A stretch of 8,066 nucleotides of DNA from Calditrichota bacterium (GCA_030641085.1 DAOWIC010000327.1:1-8066); one strand, 5' to 3'; counted from the first letter of the stretch, positions 1-7,499 are shown. The notes: generated by a model from the letters alone, not told the origin. Numbers and translations are program-made.

Positions 1-6
1 AGGAAT

Positions 7-1233
7 ATGGATGGTAATATGAACGGCGAGTACAAATTCAACACGATAGAGGAAGCCCTGGACGAGATCCGGGCGGGAAAATTCATCATCGTCGTGGATG
101 ACGAAGATCGCGAGAACGAAGGCGATTTGATAATGGCGGCGGAAAAAGTCACACCTGAAACGGTCAACTTTTTTGCCAGGCACGGCCGCGGGCTGATTTG
201 TGTCTGCGTTACCGAAGAGAAGATTCAGCAGCTCAAGTTGCACCAGATGGTCGATAATAATACTGCCAAGCTGGGTACGCGGTTTACGGTATCGGTTGAT
301 GCCGTCAAGGGGACCACGACCGGTATCTCGGCCAGTGATCGCGCTAACACGATACAGACGATCGTTGAGGATAACGCGACCCCCGAGGACCTGGGTCGCC
401 CGGGGCATATCTTTCCGATCAAGGCGCTCAAGGGTGGCGTGCTTTCCCGCGCCGGTCATACCGAATCCGCCGTTGACCTGTCCCGCATGGCCGGTCTCAA
501 ACCATTGGGTGTGCTATGTGAGATCATGGACGATGACGGTTCGATGGCCCGGGTGCCGCGCCTGATGAAGTTTGCCAAAGAGCACGATCTGAAGATAATC
601 ACGGTGCGGGACCTGATCGCCTACCGGGCCGCCAACGAAAAGCTCGTAGAGCGGATTACGACGGTCGATTTGCCCACTGCGCATGGCGATTTCAAGCTGC
701 ATCTGTACAAGTCCGAGATCGACGATCATCATCATCTCGCTCTCACCAAGGGTGATGTTTTCGGCAAGAAGAACGTGCTGGTGCGGGTCCATTCGAGCTG
801 CCTTACCGGCGATGTTTTCGGCTCCCGCCGCTGCGATTGCGGTGACCAGCTCCACTCCGCTATGGAGGCGGTGGAGAAAGAAGGCCTGGGCGTGATTCTC
901 TATATGCGTCAGGAAGGTCGGGGTATCGGTCTGGCCAATAAGATCCTCGCCTACAAACTCCAGGAGCAGGGAAGAGACACGGTCGAGGCGAACGAAGAGC
1001 TTGGCTTTGAGGCCGATCTGCGGGATTACGGTATCGGCGCTCAAATTATGGTCGATATTGGCCTGTCGTCCATTCGCCTGATGACCAACAATCCGAAGAA
1101 GGTGGTTGGCCTGCAGGGACACGGGCTTGAGATTATCGAGCGGATTCCTATTCAGAAGGGTGTCAACCGCCACAACCAGAGTTACCTGGAAACCAAACGC
1201 GATAAACTGGGACATTTGCTGAATCTGAAATAG
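7..1233 (+). CDS. ribBA: Bifunctional DHBP synthase / GTP cyclohydrolase II (riboflavin biosynthesis)
   Basis: This cytosolic enzyme supplies both riboflavin precursors: 3,4-dihydroxy-2-butanone 4-phosphate from ribulose 5-phosphate, and the diaminopyrimidine from GTP. The DHBP synthase half (about residues 11-206) has the acidic motif DDEDRENEGDL at 31-41, RPGHIFPI at 131-138, RAGHTE at 148-153 (H151) and E172. The GTP cyclohydrolase II half (about 213-405) has zinc ligands C265, C276 and C278, RQEGRGIGL at 301-309, Y316, D337, R339 and TNNPKK at 360-365. The spacing from the first zinc Cys to Tyr and to the catalytic Arg (51 and 74 residues) equals that in E. coli RibA as I recall it, so both halves look active. 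The C-terminus (KLGHLLNLK) is typical, so the gene is complete at that end. The start is uncertain. ATG at 7 has only AGGAA at 1-5 very close to it, and ATG at 19 (M5) also fits, because homologues usually begin near F11. It leads ribH by 15 nt in the same operon. Confidence 0.97.
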   Translation: MDGNMNGEYKFNTIEEALDEIRAGKFIIVVDDEDRENEGDLIMAAEKVTPETVNFFARHGRGLICVCVTEEKIQQLKLHQMVDNNTAKLGTRFTVSVDAVKGTTTGISASDRANTIQTIVEDNATPEDLGRPGHIFPIKALKGGVLSRAGHTESAVDLSRMAGLKPLGVLCEIMDDDGSMARVPRLMKFAKEHDLKIITVRDLIAYRAANEKLVERITTVDLPTAHGDFKLHLYKSEIDDHHHLALTKGDVFGKKNVLVRVHSSCLTGDVFGSRRCDCGDQLHSAMEAVEKEGLGVILYMRQEGRGIGLANKILAYKLQEQGRDTVEANEELGFEADLRDYGIGAQIMVDIGLSSIRLMTNNPKKVVGLQGHGLEIIERIPIQKGVNRHNQSYLETKRDKLGHLLNLK

Positions 1234-1248
1234 ACTGGAGCGACTCTT

Positions 1249-1725
1249 ATGGAGTACAGGGTTATTGAAGGAAAACTAAACGCGACCGGGAAGAAATTCG
1301 GACTGGTTGTGAGTCGATTTAATGAGTTTCTGACCGACAAGCTGGTATCGGGAGCGCTTGATTGTCTGGGCCGCCACGGTGCCGAGATGAAAGACATCGC
1401 GGTCGCATACGTGCCGGGAGCTTTCGAAATTCCATACGCCGCGGCTAAAATGGCGGCCTCGACCGATTACGACGCTGTCATTTGTGTCGGCGCGATCATT
1501 CGCGGTTCGACACCGCATTTCGATTATATCAGCAGCGAAGCTTCCAAGGGGATCGCCAAGATCGCCCTTGATAGCGGCAAGCCGGTGATCTTCGGTCTGG
1601 TCACAGCCGACACGTTGGAGCAGGCGATCGAGCGCTCCGGCACCAAAGCCGGCAACAAGGGCTGGGATGCGGCTGCCGCGGCGATCGAGATGGTCAACCT
1701 GTATAGCACTCTCGAGGCCAAATGA
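1249..1725 (+). CDS. ribH: 6,7-dimethyl-8-ribityllumazine synthase
   Basis: This enzyme condenses the pyrimidine made from the GTP cyclohydrolase II product with DHBP, both branches starting at RibBA, to give 6,7-dimethyl-8-ribityllumazine, the last step before riboflavin synthase. At 158 aa it has the family's usual length. Visible motifs are SRFNEF at 22-27 (the aromatic-Asn pair that contacts the substrate ring), VPGAFEIP at 55-62, GAIIRGSTPHFDYI at 81-94 with the catalytic-type H90, and FGLVTADTLEQAIERSGTKAGNKG at 115-138, with R129 and K137 in the phosphate/active-site positions. Family members assemble into pentamers or 60-mer capsids; the sequence alone does not say which applies here. 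A good SD (TGGAG at 1236-1240) sits 8 nt before the ATG. The gene overlaps nusB by ATGA, which suggests translational coupling. Confidence 0.97.
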   Translation: MEYRVIEGKLNATGKKFGLVVSRFNEFLTDKLVSGALDCLGRHGAEMKDIAVAYVPGAFEIPYAAAKMAASTDYDAVICVGAIIRGSTPHFDYISSEASKGIAKIALDSGKPVIFGLVTADTLEQAIERSGTKAGNKGWDAAAAAIEMVNLYSTLEAK

Positions 1726-2138
1726 AGTCATCACCGCGACGTCTGGCGCGTGAACTGGTTCTTCAGGCGCTGTATGCCTGCGAGCATGGTGAGGACGGCC
1801 CCGAGACGGCTTTCAAGAAACTGATCGCCGATGAGCATCTGAGTGAGCGCAACCTTGATTATGCCCGAGCCCTTCTGCGCCTGGTACAGGAGAACCGTGA
1901 ATGGGCCGACGAACAGATACGCGTTCTGGCGGAAAACTGGGCGCTGGAACGGATCGCCGCTATTGATCGGACGATTCTCCGTATGGGCCTGACCGAACTG
2001 GAAAAGATGCCCGACATTCCGGTAAAGGTCGCCCTGAACGAATCGATCGAATTGGCCAAGAAATTTTCCACCGGGGAATCGTCGAAATTCATCAACGGTA
2101 TCCTTGACAACTATGTCAGCAGGATGGAGAATAGTTGA
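1722..2138 (+). CDS. nusB: Transcription antitermination factor NusB
   Basis: NusB is a small all-helical RNA-binding protein. With NusE (ribosomal protein S10) it binds boxA RNA and supports antitermination of rRNA operons. The 138-aa length and the motif order are typical: an N-terminal basic RRLARELVLQALY (6-18), then NWALERIAAIDRTILRMGLTEL (72-93), then IPVKVALNESIELAKKFSTGESSKFINGILD (99-129). The start ATG overlaps the ribH stop (ATGA), with GAGG at 1714-1717 as a close, modest SD inside ribH. Sitting behind ribH is a common bacterial arrangement. The gene looks intact and is probably the last one of the riboflavin operon, because a 152-nt gap with its own promoter follows. Confidence 0.96.
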   Translation: MKSSPRRLARELVLQALYACEHGEDGPETAFKKLIADEHLSERNLDYARALLRLVQENREWADEQIRVLAENWALERIAAIDRTILRMGLTELEKMPDIPVKVALNESIELAKKFSTGESSKFINGILDNYVSRMENS

Positions 2139-2157
2139 TTTTAACCTCTAAATGGAG

Positions 2158-2180
2158 GGAACCGGATATCCATGTTCCGG
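2158..2180 (+). promoter_or_regulatory. Short dyad patch with two exclusive 5-bp stems, downstream of nusB
   Basis: GGAAC (2158-2162) can pair with GTTCC (2174-2178). Alternatively CCGGA (2162-2166) can pair with TCCGG (2176-2180). The loop contains the palindrome GGATATCC (2164-2171). It lies 20 nt after the nusB stop and about 10 nt upstream of the predicted -35 box. It could be an operator, part of the nusB mRNA tail, or chance. There is no T-run after it, so it is not an intrinsic terminator. Confidence 0.25.
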
Positions 2181-2190
2181 GTGAAATAGT

Positions 2191-2219
2191 TGGACATCGG
2201 ATTGAAAAGCTCATATATT
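2191..2219 (+). promoter_or_regulatory. Predicted sigma70-like promoter for the DUF2723 gene cluster
   Basis: A TGGACA -35 box (2191-2196; 5 of 6 to TTGACA), a 17-nt spacer and a TATATT -10 box (2214-2219; 5 of 6 to TATAAT) lie in the only sizeable gap between nusB and the next gene. The predicted transcript would begin near 2226 and leave a leader of about 65 nt. This would let the envelope genes be expressed independently of riboflavin synthesis. It is a prediction from consensus match and spacing only. Many FCB bacteria use a different housekeeping promoter consensus, which lowers confidence. Confidence 0.5.
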
Positions 2220-2251
2220 AGTCGCTTCAGAAGATAACTTACAATCATCTG

Positions 2252-2284
2252 GTGCGATACTAAAACAGCGGCGAGCGATATTAA
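2252..2284 (+). repeat. Imperfect 12-nt direct repeat in the DUF2723 leader, 21-nt period
   Basis: GTGCGATACTAA (2252-2263) and GAGCGATATTAA (2273-2284) match at 10 of 12 positions. They start 21 nt apart, which is about two helical turns. They fall downstream of the predicted transcription start and end 6 nt before the ATG. The spacing would suit a dimeric DNA-binding regulator on one face of the helix, or paired RNA-protein sites. With only two copies and no second instance elsewhere in the window, chance is possible. Confidence 0.3.
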
Positions 2285-2290
2285 CGGCGA

Positions 2291-5200
2291 ATGATGACGA
2301 AAAACCTGCGCGAAAAAGTCGATCCCGTAAACGCGGTTGTAGCTTTTGGCGTCTGGCTGACCGCCACCGTTGTTTATCTGCTCACGCTGGCACCGACAGT
2401 TTCCTTTTGGGACTGCGGTGAATTTATCGCCGCCTGCTCGCTCCTCGGCATTCCTCATCCGCCCGGAACTCCGCTTTACGTTCTTCTCGGACGCATCTTT
2501 TCAATTATCCCGTGGTCATCCGATATCGGTGTCCGGGTCAACATGCTCTCGGCGGTACCATCTACTTTTACCGCCATGTTCGGCTATCTGGTGGTGGTGC
2601 GAATTCTTCGCGCCTGTTTCACGTCCGACAATTCTCCTCTCACACGATTCCTGATTTATGCCGGCGGCGGCGGCGGGGCGTTTTTCCTTGCGTTTGGACT
2701 GACCAACTGGAACAACTCAGTTGAAACCGAAGTCTACGGCCTGTCAATGATGATGATTAGGGCCGTAATCTGGCTGACCCTGATCTACACGGAGAACAAG
2801 GGCACCGCCCGGGGCGAGCGGTTGATGCTGCTGATTACCTTTATCGGTTTCGTTGGTATCGGGGTGCACATGACCACGTTCCTGGTGATCCCGGTAGTGG
2901 CTCTGGCATTCATGCTGAAGAAAGACACACCGTCACAAGTCTGGCTGGCGCTGGGCGCTTTTTTTGTCCTTGAACTCTACCTGATTTTTGCTCTCTCGAC
3001 AAAGTCCGGCGAGGTTCCCTTTTATCTGCCGGCCCTGATCGTGCTGCTGTTCTACTTGTTTTACGTCTTCTCCTACGAGAAGATACCGTCGGTTTACATG
3101 TATGTCGGGGCGGGATTCCTGCTTGCGGTCATTCCCATTATCCCGGTCGGCCTTAACGCAATCATGGCCGCCTCCGGATCATCGATAAACGTGCCGATGG
3201 ACGTGTTTTCGACGCTGAGTCTGATCTTCTTTGTCGCCTTGATGCTATTTGGGTTGTTTCTGTCGTACAAGTATTTCCTGTCCCAGAAGCATACCGAACG
3301 CGATCGGCATTATATAATTGCAGCCGGCTTTGTTCTGACTACGGCCGTGATGACGGTTGCCCTGTACGCCATACACGGTTACCACGCGTTTATCGTCTGT
3401 TCGGTAGTGCTCGGCGCGCTGTTGCTGTTCTTCCTGCGTCACTGGCTGAATTGGCTCATCCTGCTTGCGTTCGCGCTGGCCTCGCTGGTAATGGTAAACG
3501 TCGAGCTGTTTTTCATCGGGGCGGCCGCCGGCCTGGTTCTGATAACGGTAGCCGGACTGGTGTTCAAACTACCTGGTTGGCGCAACGCCTTGCTGATAAT
3601 TCTTGTGGCAGTGCTTGGCCACTCGGTACACCTCTTCATTCCCATCAGATCGGCGCAACATCCGCGAATAAACGAAAACAACCCCTCGCAGAGTCTCAAG
3701 GCCACGATAGATTTCATCGAGCGGCGACAGTATATCCGGCAGTCGATGATTGAGCGGATGTTCAAGCGGCGCGGCGAATGGACCAACCAGTTGGGCGACT
3801 TTCAGCGCATGGGTTTCTGGCGCTTTTTCAGTCAGCAGTACGGTGTCAGTGGACCACGGTTTATTCTGTTGTTCGTTCTGGGACTGTTTGGTATCTGGGA
3901 GATCACCCGGCGTAGGCCCAAACTGGGCGCACCGTTTCTGGTGTTGCTTTTGATATCATCCATCGGTCTCGTGCTGTACATGAATTTTGCCGACGGCACT
4001 ATGCAGCACGCGGTCACCGGCGGTGACCATATTGAAGTGCGCGACCGTGATTATTTCTTCACGCCCGCCTTTATGCTTTTCGGTCTGGGGATGGGCCTGG
4101 GACTTACGTTCCTGGTGCAGTTTGTCCGGGAACTTGTCGCCAAAATGCGGCCTGTGGTGCAGAAGGTGATAATTGGCGTGTCGATGCTCTTTTTCCTGAC
4201 TCCCGGAATCGCCCTGGCCAACAATTACTTCATGTCGGATCGTTCGAACAACTACATGGCCTTTGACTATGCTTGGAATATCCTTGTCTCGGCCGATGAA
4301 AACGCGGTCCTGTTTACATCCGGCGACAACGATACTTTCCCGGTCTGGTGCTTGCAGGAGGCGTACGGAATACGCCAGGATGTTGTCTGCGTCAACCTGT
4401 CGCTGGCCAATACCACCTGGTACATCAAACAGTTGCGTTCCACCTTCGGACTCAACTTAAGCTGGGATGATCGCGAGATAGATCAGTTGCGTATAGTGCG
4501 CGATGCCTCCGGTGCTGTTTACCGCCTTCAGGATCAGGTTGTTACCGACATTATCGCGCAGAACTTCAAGCAACGACCGATGAATTTCTGCATCACCAGT
4601 CCGGGATCCGTGCGGATGTATCGCGGTCGGTCGATAGACTCGCTCCTGTCGATGAGGGGCATGGTCTGGCGAATGAACCGCACCGGCGGCGGCATGCGCA
4701 AAGATATCGATGACTGCGTCGCTCTACTCACTATGCCCGGTGCATTCCAGTATCGCGGTATCGCCGACACGACCGTGTATAAAGACCCAACCTCCCTCCG
4801 GTTGACCAGCAACTACGCCCGTATGTTCATTCAGGTGGCCGATTCACTGCGTAACGCCGGGGAACTGGAACGCATGGAAGAACTCATGCGCGATTGTGTC
4901 GAGCGGATTCCTTACGCCACCGATGCGATCAACTATCTGGCGGCCTTTTACAGCCAGCACAATCGGCGGCAGGATTTGATCAACCTGATCGATGAAAGCG
5001 CTCGGTACGGTGATGAGAAGTGGCTGAAAACTCTGCTGGGGCGGGTGGAGTCGGGGCTGGGCAACGACGGCCGGGCGGAAACGATTCTCAGGGAGATCAT
5101 GGCTAAAAACCCGGACTACAAACCGCCTTTCGATGAACTCCTGTTTATGTATTATGAAAATCGTCAATACGATCTACTGCGGAGTCTGATGGAGGATTGG

Positions 5201-5296
5201 CTGACGCTGCATCCGGATGATCAGGATGTTGTTCGTCTGATGAAAGGTCTCGACCAGGAGCTCAGGCGCATCGAAGCCTCCGGCGGAACACCCTGA
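2291..5296 (+). CDS. DUF2723 polytopic membrane protein with C-terminal TPR-like region, probable GT-C glycosyltransferase
   Basis: This is a 1001-aa integral membrane protein. TM1 (about 13-34) is followed by the DUF2723 signature APTVSFWDCGEFIAA (34-48) and PHPPGTPLY (55-63). D41/E44 sit in the first outer loop, where GT-C enzymes carry catalytic acids. By eye there are roughly 15-18 membrane segments up to about residue 650. Other family landmarks are IRS/NENNP (453-465), EVRDRDYFF (582-590) and SGDNDTFP (677-684). From about 841 to the end the protein is soluble and helical with TPR-like A/L/Y periodicity. Known DUF2723 members are generally treated as membrane glycosyltransferases; the sugar and acceptor here are unknown. 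Nearly 1000 aa is normal for the long form of the family. The start is set by a TAA in frame at 2282-2284; ATG 2291 or 2294 is needed to include TM1. No good SD precedes it (GGCGA directly abuts the ATG). The stop overlaps the next start (TGATG). Confidence 0.9.
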   Translation: MMTKNLREKVDPVNAVVAFGVWLTATVVYLLTLAPTVSFWDCGEFIAACSLLGIPHPPGTPLYVLLGRIFSIIPWSSDIGVRVNMLSAVPSTFTAMFGYLVVVRILRACFTSDNSPLTRFLIYAGGGGGAFFLAFGLTNWNNSVETEVYGLSMMMIRAVIWLTLIYTENKGTARGERLMLLITFIGFVGIGVHMTTFLVIPVVALAFMLKKDTPSQVWLALGAFFVLELYLIFALSTKSGEVPFYLPALIVLLFYLFYVFSYEKIPSVYMYVGAGFLLAVIPIIPVGLNAIMAASGSSINVPMDVFSTLSLIFFVALMLFGLFLSYKYFLSQKHTERDRHYIIAAGFVLTTAVMTVALYAIHGYHAFIVCSVVLGALLLFFLRHWLNWLILLAFALASLVMVNVELFFIGAAAGLVLITVAGLVFKLPGWRNALLIILVAVLGHSVHLFIPIRSAQHPRINENNPSQSLKATIDFIERRQYIRQSMIERMFKRRGEWTNQLGDFQRMGFWRFFSQQYGVSGPRFILLFVLGLFGIWEITRRRPKLGAPFLVLLLISSIGLVLYMNFADGTMQHAVTGGDHIEVRDRDYFFTPAFMLFGLGMGLGLTFLVQFVRELVAKMRPVVQKVIIGVSMLFFLTPGIALANNYFMSDRSNNYMAFDYAWNILVSADENAVLFTSGDNDTFPVWCLQEAYGIRQDVVCVNLSLANTTWYIKQLRSTFGLNLSWDDREIDQLRIVRDASGAVYRLQDQVVTDIIAQNFKQRPMNFCITSPGSVRMYRGRSIDSLLSMRGMVWRMNRTGGGMRKDIDDCVALLTMPGAFQYRGIADTTVYKDPTSLRLTSNYARMFIQVADSLRNAGELERMEELMRDCVERIPYATDAINYLAAFYSQHNRRQDLINLIDESARYGDEKWLKTLLGRVESGLGNDGRAETILREIMAKNPDYKPPFDELLFMYYENRQYDLLRSLMEDWLTLHPDDQDVVRLMKGLDQELRRIEASGGTP

Positions 5297-6411
5297 TGAA
5301 AATGCTCGCCCTCAATTGGAACGACCTGAAGAACCCTTACGGCGGCGGTGCCGAGGTTCACCTTGAAGAACTTTTACGCCGGTTGGTGAAATACGGCCAT
5401 GAGGTAACCCTGTTCTGCTCCGGATGGAAGGGCTGCAAGGCAGAAGAGGAGACAGAGGGAATCAGGATTATCAGGCGCGGCAACCGCTACAATTTTAACC
5501 TGATAGCTCCGTTCCATTTGAGAAAGCTGACCCGTCAGAATCGTTTCGATCTTCTCATCGAGGATGTGAACAAGATTCCTTTCTATACGCCGCTCTATCT
5601 GGACATAAAAACGCTGGTGGTGGTGCCGCACCTGTTTGCGACGACTGTCTTTCACGAGATTAACTTCGTTTTAGGAACTTACATCTATTTGGCCGAAAGG
5701 CCGATGGTGCCTTTCTACCGGGGATTACCGTACAATGTGATCTCCGAATCGACTGCCGATGATATCGCCTCCCGCGGCGTCCCGAGGGAGAATATTTCGA
5801 TCATTCACTGCGGCATCGATCGTGAGCTTTATTCGTACGATCCGTCGGTCACGAAATATGAACGGCCGACAATCCTGTATCTCGGTCGCATCAAAAAATA
5901 TAAATCGGTGCAGCATCTGATTGAGGCGTTCAGCCGGGTGCGCGAGAAACTTCCTTCGGCGCGTCTGATGGTGGTCGGCGCGGGGGATTACCAGCCACAA
6001 CTGAAATCGCTGGCGCAGAAGCTCAATGTAGCCGATCATGTAGAATTCCCCGGTTTTGTGCCATCGGCAGAAAAGGTCGAGCGGATGCGTCGCGCTCATG
6101 TCGCCGTCCTGCCGTCGTTGAAAGAGGGCTGGGGGCTGACCAATATCGAATCGAACTCGGTCGGAACGACTGTAATCGCGGCCAATTCGCCGGGCTTGCG
6201 CGATTCGGTACGGGACGGTGAGACCGGGTTTCTATACGAGTACGGCAATATCGAGCAACTGACTCAAAAACTGCTGGCGGTGCTGACCGACGAGGCTTTA
6301 AGACATAAGCTCGAACAGGGCGGGCTTAAGTGGGCCGAGGAATTCAACTGGGACAGCGCGGCTCGCAAGTTTGAGAAGCTGATACTTGAATTGGGGGGGA
6401 AGAACCGATGA
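5296..6411 (+). CDS. GT4-family glycosyltransferase (GT-B fold, cytosolic)
   Basis: This is a 371-aa retaining glycosyltransferase that probably uses a nucleotide-sugar donor at the inner face of the membrane. The N-terminal Rossmann half has the Gly-rich acceptor/donor loop NPYGGGAEVHL (13-23). The linker to the donor half carries HCGID (171-175), where NGVD is usual. The C-terminal half begins with YLGRIKKYKS (195-204; R198 and K203 in the donor-phosphate positions, with KS rather than the common KG). It continues with VVGAGDY and the EX7E motif at E277-E285 in PSLKEGWGLTNIES. There is no signal peptide or TM segment. The start ATG shares one base with the upstream stop (TGATG), so translation is probably coupled; M3 at 5302 is a less likely start. 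Sugar and acceptor cannot be assigned. The context with DUF2723 and a PF03706 protein points to a lipid-linked or surface glycan. Confidence 0.9.
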   Translation: MKMLALNWNDLKNPYGGGAEVHLEELLRRLVKYGHEVTLFCSGWKGCKAEEETEGIRIIRRGNRYNFNLIAPFHLRKLTRQNRFDLLIEDVNKIPFYTPLYLDIKTLVVVPHLFATTVFHEINFVLGTYIYLAERPMVPFYRGLPYNVISESTADDIASRGVPRENISIIHCGIDRELYSYDPSVTKYERPTILYLGRIKKYKSVQHLIEAFSRVREKLPSARLMVVGAGDYQPQLKSLAQKLNVADHVEFPGFVPSAEKVERMRRAHVAVLPSLKEGWGLTNIESNSVGTTVIAANSPGLRDSVRDGETGFLYEYGNIEQLTQKLLAVLTDEALRHKLEQGGLKWAEEFNWDSAARKFEKLILELGGKNR

Positions 6412-7427
6412 CGAGAAAAACAAAGAGAGCGACCTATTTCCTGCTGGGGTTGGCCATCTCGGCGGTGTTGATCTGGGTGCTGTTTCGCAATATCGATTTC
6501 GGTAAATTGGTTCAGGCTCTAAAGGGGGCAGATTATATCTGGCTGGTGCCAAATGTCATGCTGATAGTTTTGACCATGTACCTTCGCGCCTGGCGCTGGA
6601 AATTTATGATCGACCCGATCAAAAGAGTCGGGTTCCCGGACCTGCTCGCCTCCACCTGTGTCGGTTTTATGGCCAACAATGTTCTGCCGCTCCGGCTGGG
6701 TGAGTTTGTCAGGGCATATTCACTTGCCAGTCAGGACAAAGAGATCACCAAATCGGCGTCACTCGCGACGATTTTTGTTGAAAGGACTGTCTTCGACCTT
6801 GGGGCGCTACTGATCATTTTCGGCACCATCGTCTGGTTCTCAGACAGCCTTCGTGATCAGGTGAATGACAGTATGATCGTGGCAACCAACATGGCGATAG
6901 TGATCGCTCTGGTCGGCCTGATCGCTATGCTGGTTATGGCTCTGAAACCGAACCAGGTCGGCAACCTGCTGACCAGGTATCTCTTTTTCCTCCCGGACCG
7001 CGTGAAAGAGCTTATCAAGGGTGTCATTCTTAAATTTTCCCACGGCCTTCAGTTTCTGACCGATTTCCGCGCGGTCATGCTTGTCACCCTTCATACATTT
7101 CTGATCTGGTTCGTGATGGGCGTTTCGAACTACTTCGTCTTTCTGGCGTTCGATTTTGACATTCCGTTCGATGCTTCCTTTGTGCTGCTGGTGGTCGTCT
7201 CGATTATGATCCTGGCGCCATCCACACCGGGCTTTCTCGGAGTCTACCACAGCGGCGTAGTAATTTCGCTTAGTCTCTACGGCATCACTGATGAACGGGC
7301 GCTGTCGTGCGCGCTGGTGCTCCATGCTGCGCAGTATATCACAGTTACCCTCATGGGCTTCTATTTCCTGAAGAAAAGGCACCTTTCGCTGAAAACGCTC
7401 GAGGAAGAGGCGACCGAACCGGACTGA
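6408..7427 (+). CDS. Flippase-like integral membrane protein, LPG-synthase TM / UPF0104 family (PF03706)
   Basis: This is a 339-aa polytopic protein with about 8 membrane segments by eye. Family landmarks are present in order: RAWRWKF (60-66), NNVLPLRLGEFVRA (90-103), VERTVFD (124-130) and PSTPGFLGVYHSG (271-283), the counterpart of the P-PGG-G motif near the C-terminus. The family includes the flippase part of MprF, YbhN, and the membrane part of archaeal AglD, all linked to lipid or lipid-sugar handling. This copy has no aminoacyl-transferase (GNAT-like) domain, so lysyl-lipid synthesis is unlikely. A role in moving or presenting a polyprenyl-linked sugar is inferred from its position after a GT4 gene and between two GT-C-type genes. 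The start overlaps the GT4 stop (ATGA), with a purine-rich GGGGGGAAG about 8 nt upstream as SD. The charged tail (EEEATEPD) ends the protein. Confidence 0.88.
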   Translation: MTRKTKRATYFLLGLAISAVLIWVLFRNIDFGKLVQALKGADYIWLVPNVMLIVLTMYLRAWRWKFMIDPIKRVGFPDLLASTCVGFMANNVLPLRLGEFVRAYSLASQDKEITKSASLATIFVERTVFDLGALLIIFGTIVWFSDSLRDQVNDSMIVATNMAIVIALVGLIAMLVMALKPNQVGNLLTRYLFFLPDRVKELIKGVILKFSHGLQFLTDFRAVMLVTLHTFLIWFVMGVSNYFVFLAFDFDIPFDASFVLLVVVSIMILAPSTPGFLGVYHSGVVISLSLYGITDERALSCALVLHAAQYITVTLMGFYFLKKRHLSLKTLEEEATEPD

Positions 7428-7448
7428 CCCGTCTGTTCCGAATTGAGG

Positions 7449-7477
7449 TTGAACTCGTTCGTCGGAAGACATATATT
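7449..7477 (+). promoter_or_regulatory. Predicted sigma70-like promoter for the GT-C gene
   Basis: TTGAAC (7449-7454; 4 of 6 to TTGACA), a 17-nt spacer and TATATT (7472-7477) lie 22 nt after the preceding stop codon. The -10 hexamer and spacer length are the same as at the promoter near 2191, and both -10 boxes sit in CATATATT. The predicted transcript start is near 7484, giving a leader of about 55 nt. Evidence is consensus match only. Confidence 0.45.
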
Positions 7478-7479
7478 CC

Positions 7480-7494
7480 TTGCTAAATCAGCAA
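7480..7494 (+). promoter_or_regulatory. 15-bp dyad at the predicted transcription start
   Basis: TTGCT (7480-7484) and AGCAA (7490-7494) form a perfect 5-bp inverted repeat around AAATC, 2 nt after the -10 box and straddling the predicted +1. The position fits a repressor operator, or a 5'-end RNA stem if transcription starts a few bases upstream. GCAA (7491-7494) can also pair with TTGC at 7523-7526, so it may have a second partner in the leader. Confidence 0.3.
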
Positions 7495-7499
7495 TCCGA

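Noticed and set aside
1..30. FMN riboswitch ahead of ribBA
   Set aside because: Only six bases precede the gene, so nothing can be judged; the operon leader is outside the window.
750..821. Repeated GATGTTTTCGG in ribBA (GDVFG twice)
   Set aside because: Both copies are part of the normal GTP cyclohydrolase II sequence around the zinc site, so this is not a DNA repeat of interest.
514..1215. 233-codon open frame on the - strand opposite ribBA
   Set aside because: It lies wholly antisense to strongly conserved GTP cyclohydrolase II and DHBP synthase motifs and shows no recognisable domain. Long antisense frames are common opposite such genes.
2145..2158. CCTCT/GGAGG hairpin just after nusB as an intrinsic terminator
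   Set aside because: The stem is only 4-5 bp with a G-T pair, and no T-run follows.
2141..2458. 105-codon - strand frame reaching into the gap before the DUF2723 gene
   Set aside because: Its start half is antisense to the DUF2723 signature, and the remainder only reads through the promoter gap. No family resemblance.
7420..7435. CGGAC/GTCTG stem around the stop of the PF03706 gene as a terminator
   Set aside because: It is five pairs including a wobble, overlaps the stop codon and has no T-run.
6840..7472. 210-codon open frame on the - strand opposite the PF03706 gene
   Set aside because: It is antisense to conserved motifs of a clear membrane-protein gene; its product is rich in H/Q/R/D without a domain, typical of a mirror of hydrophobic codons.
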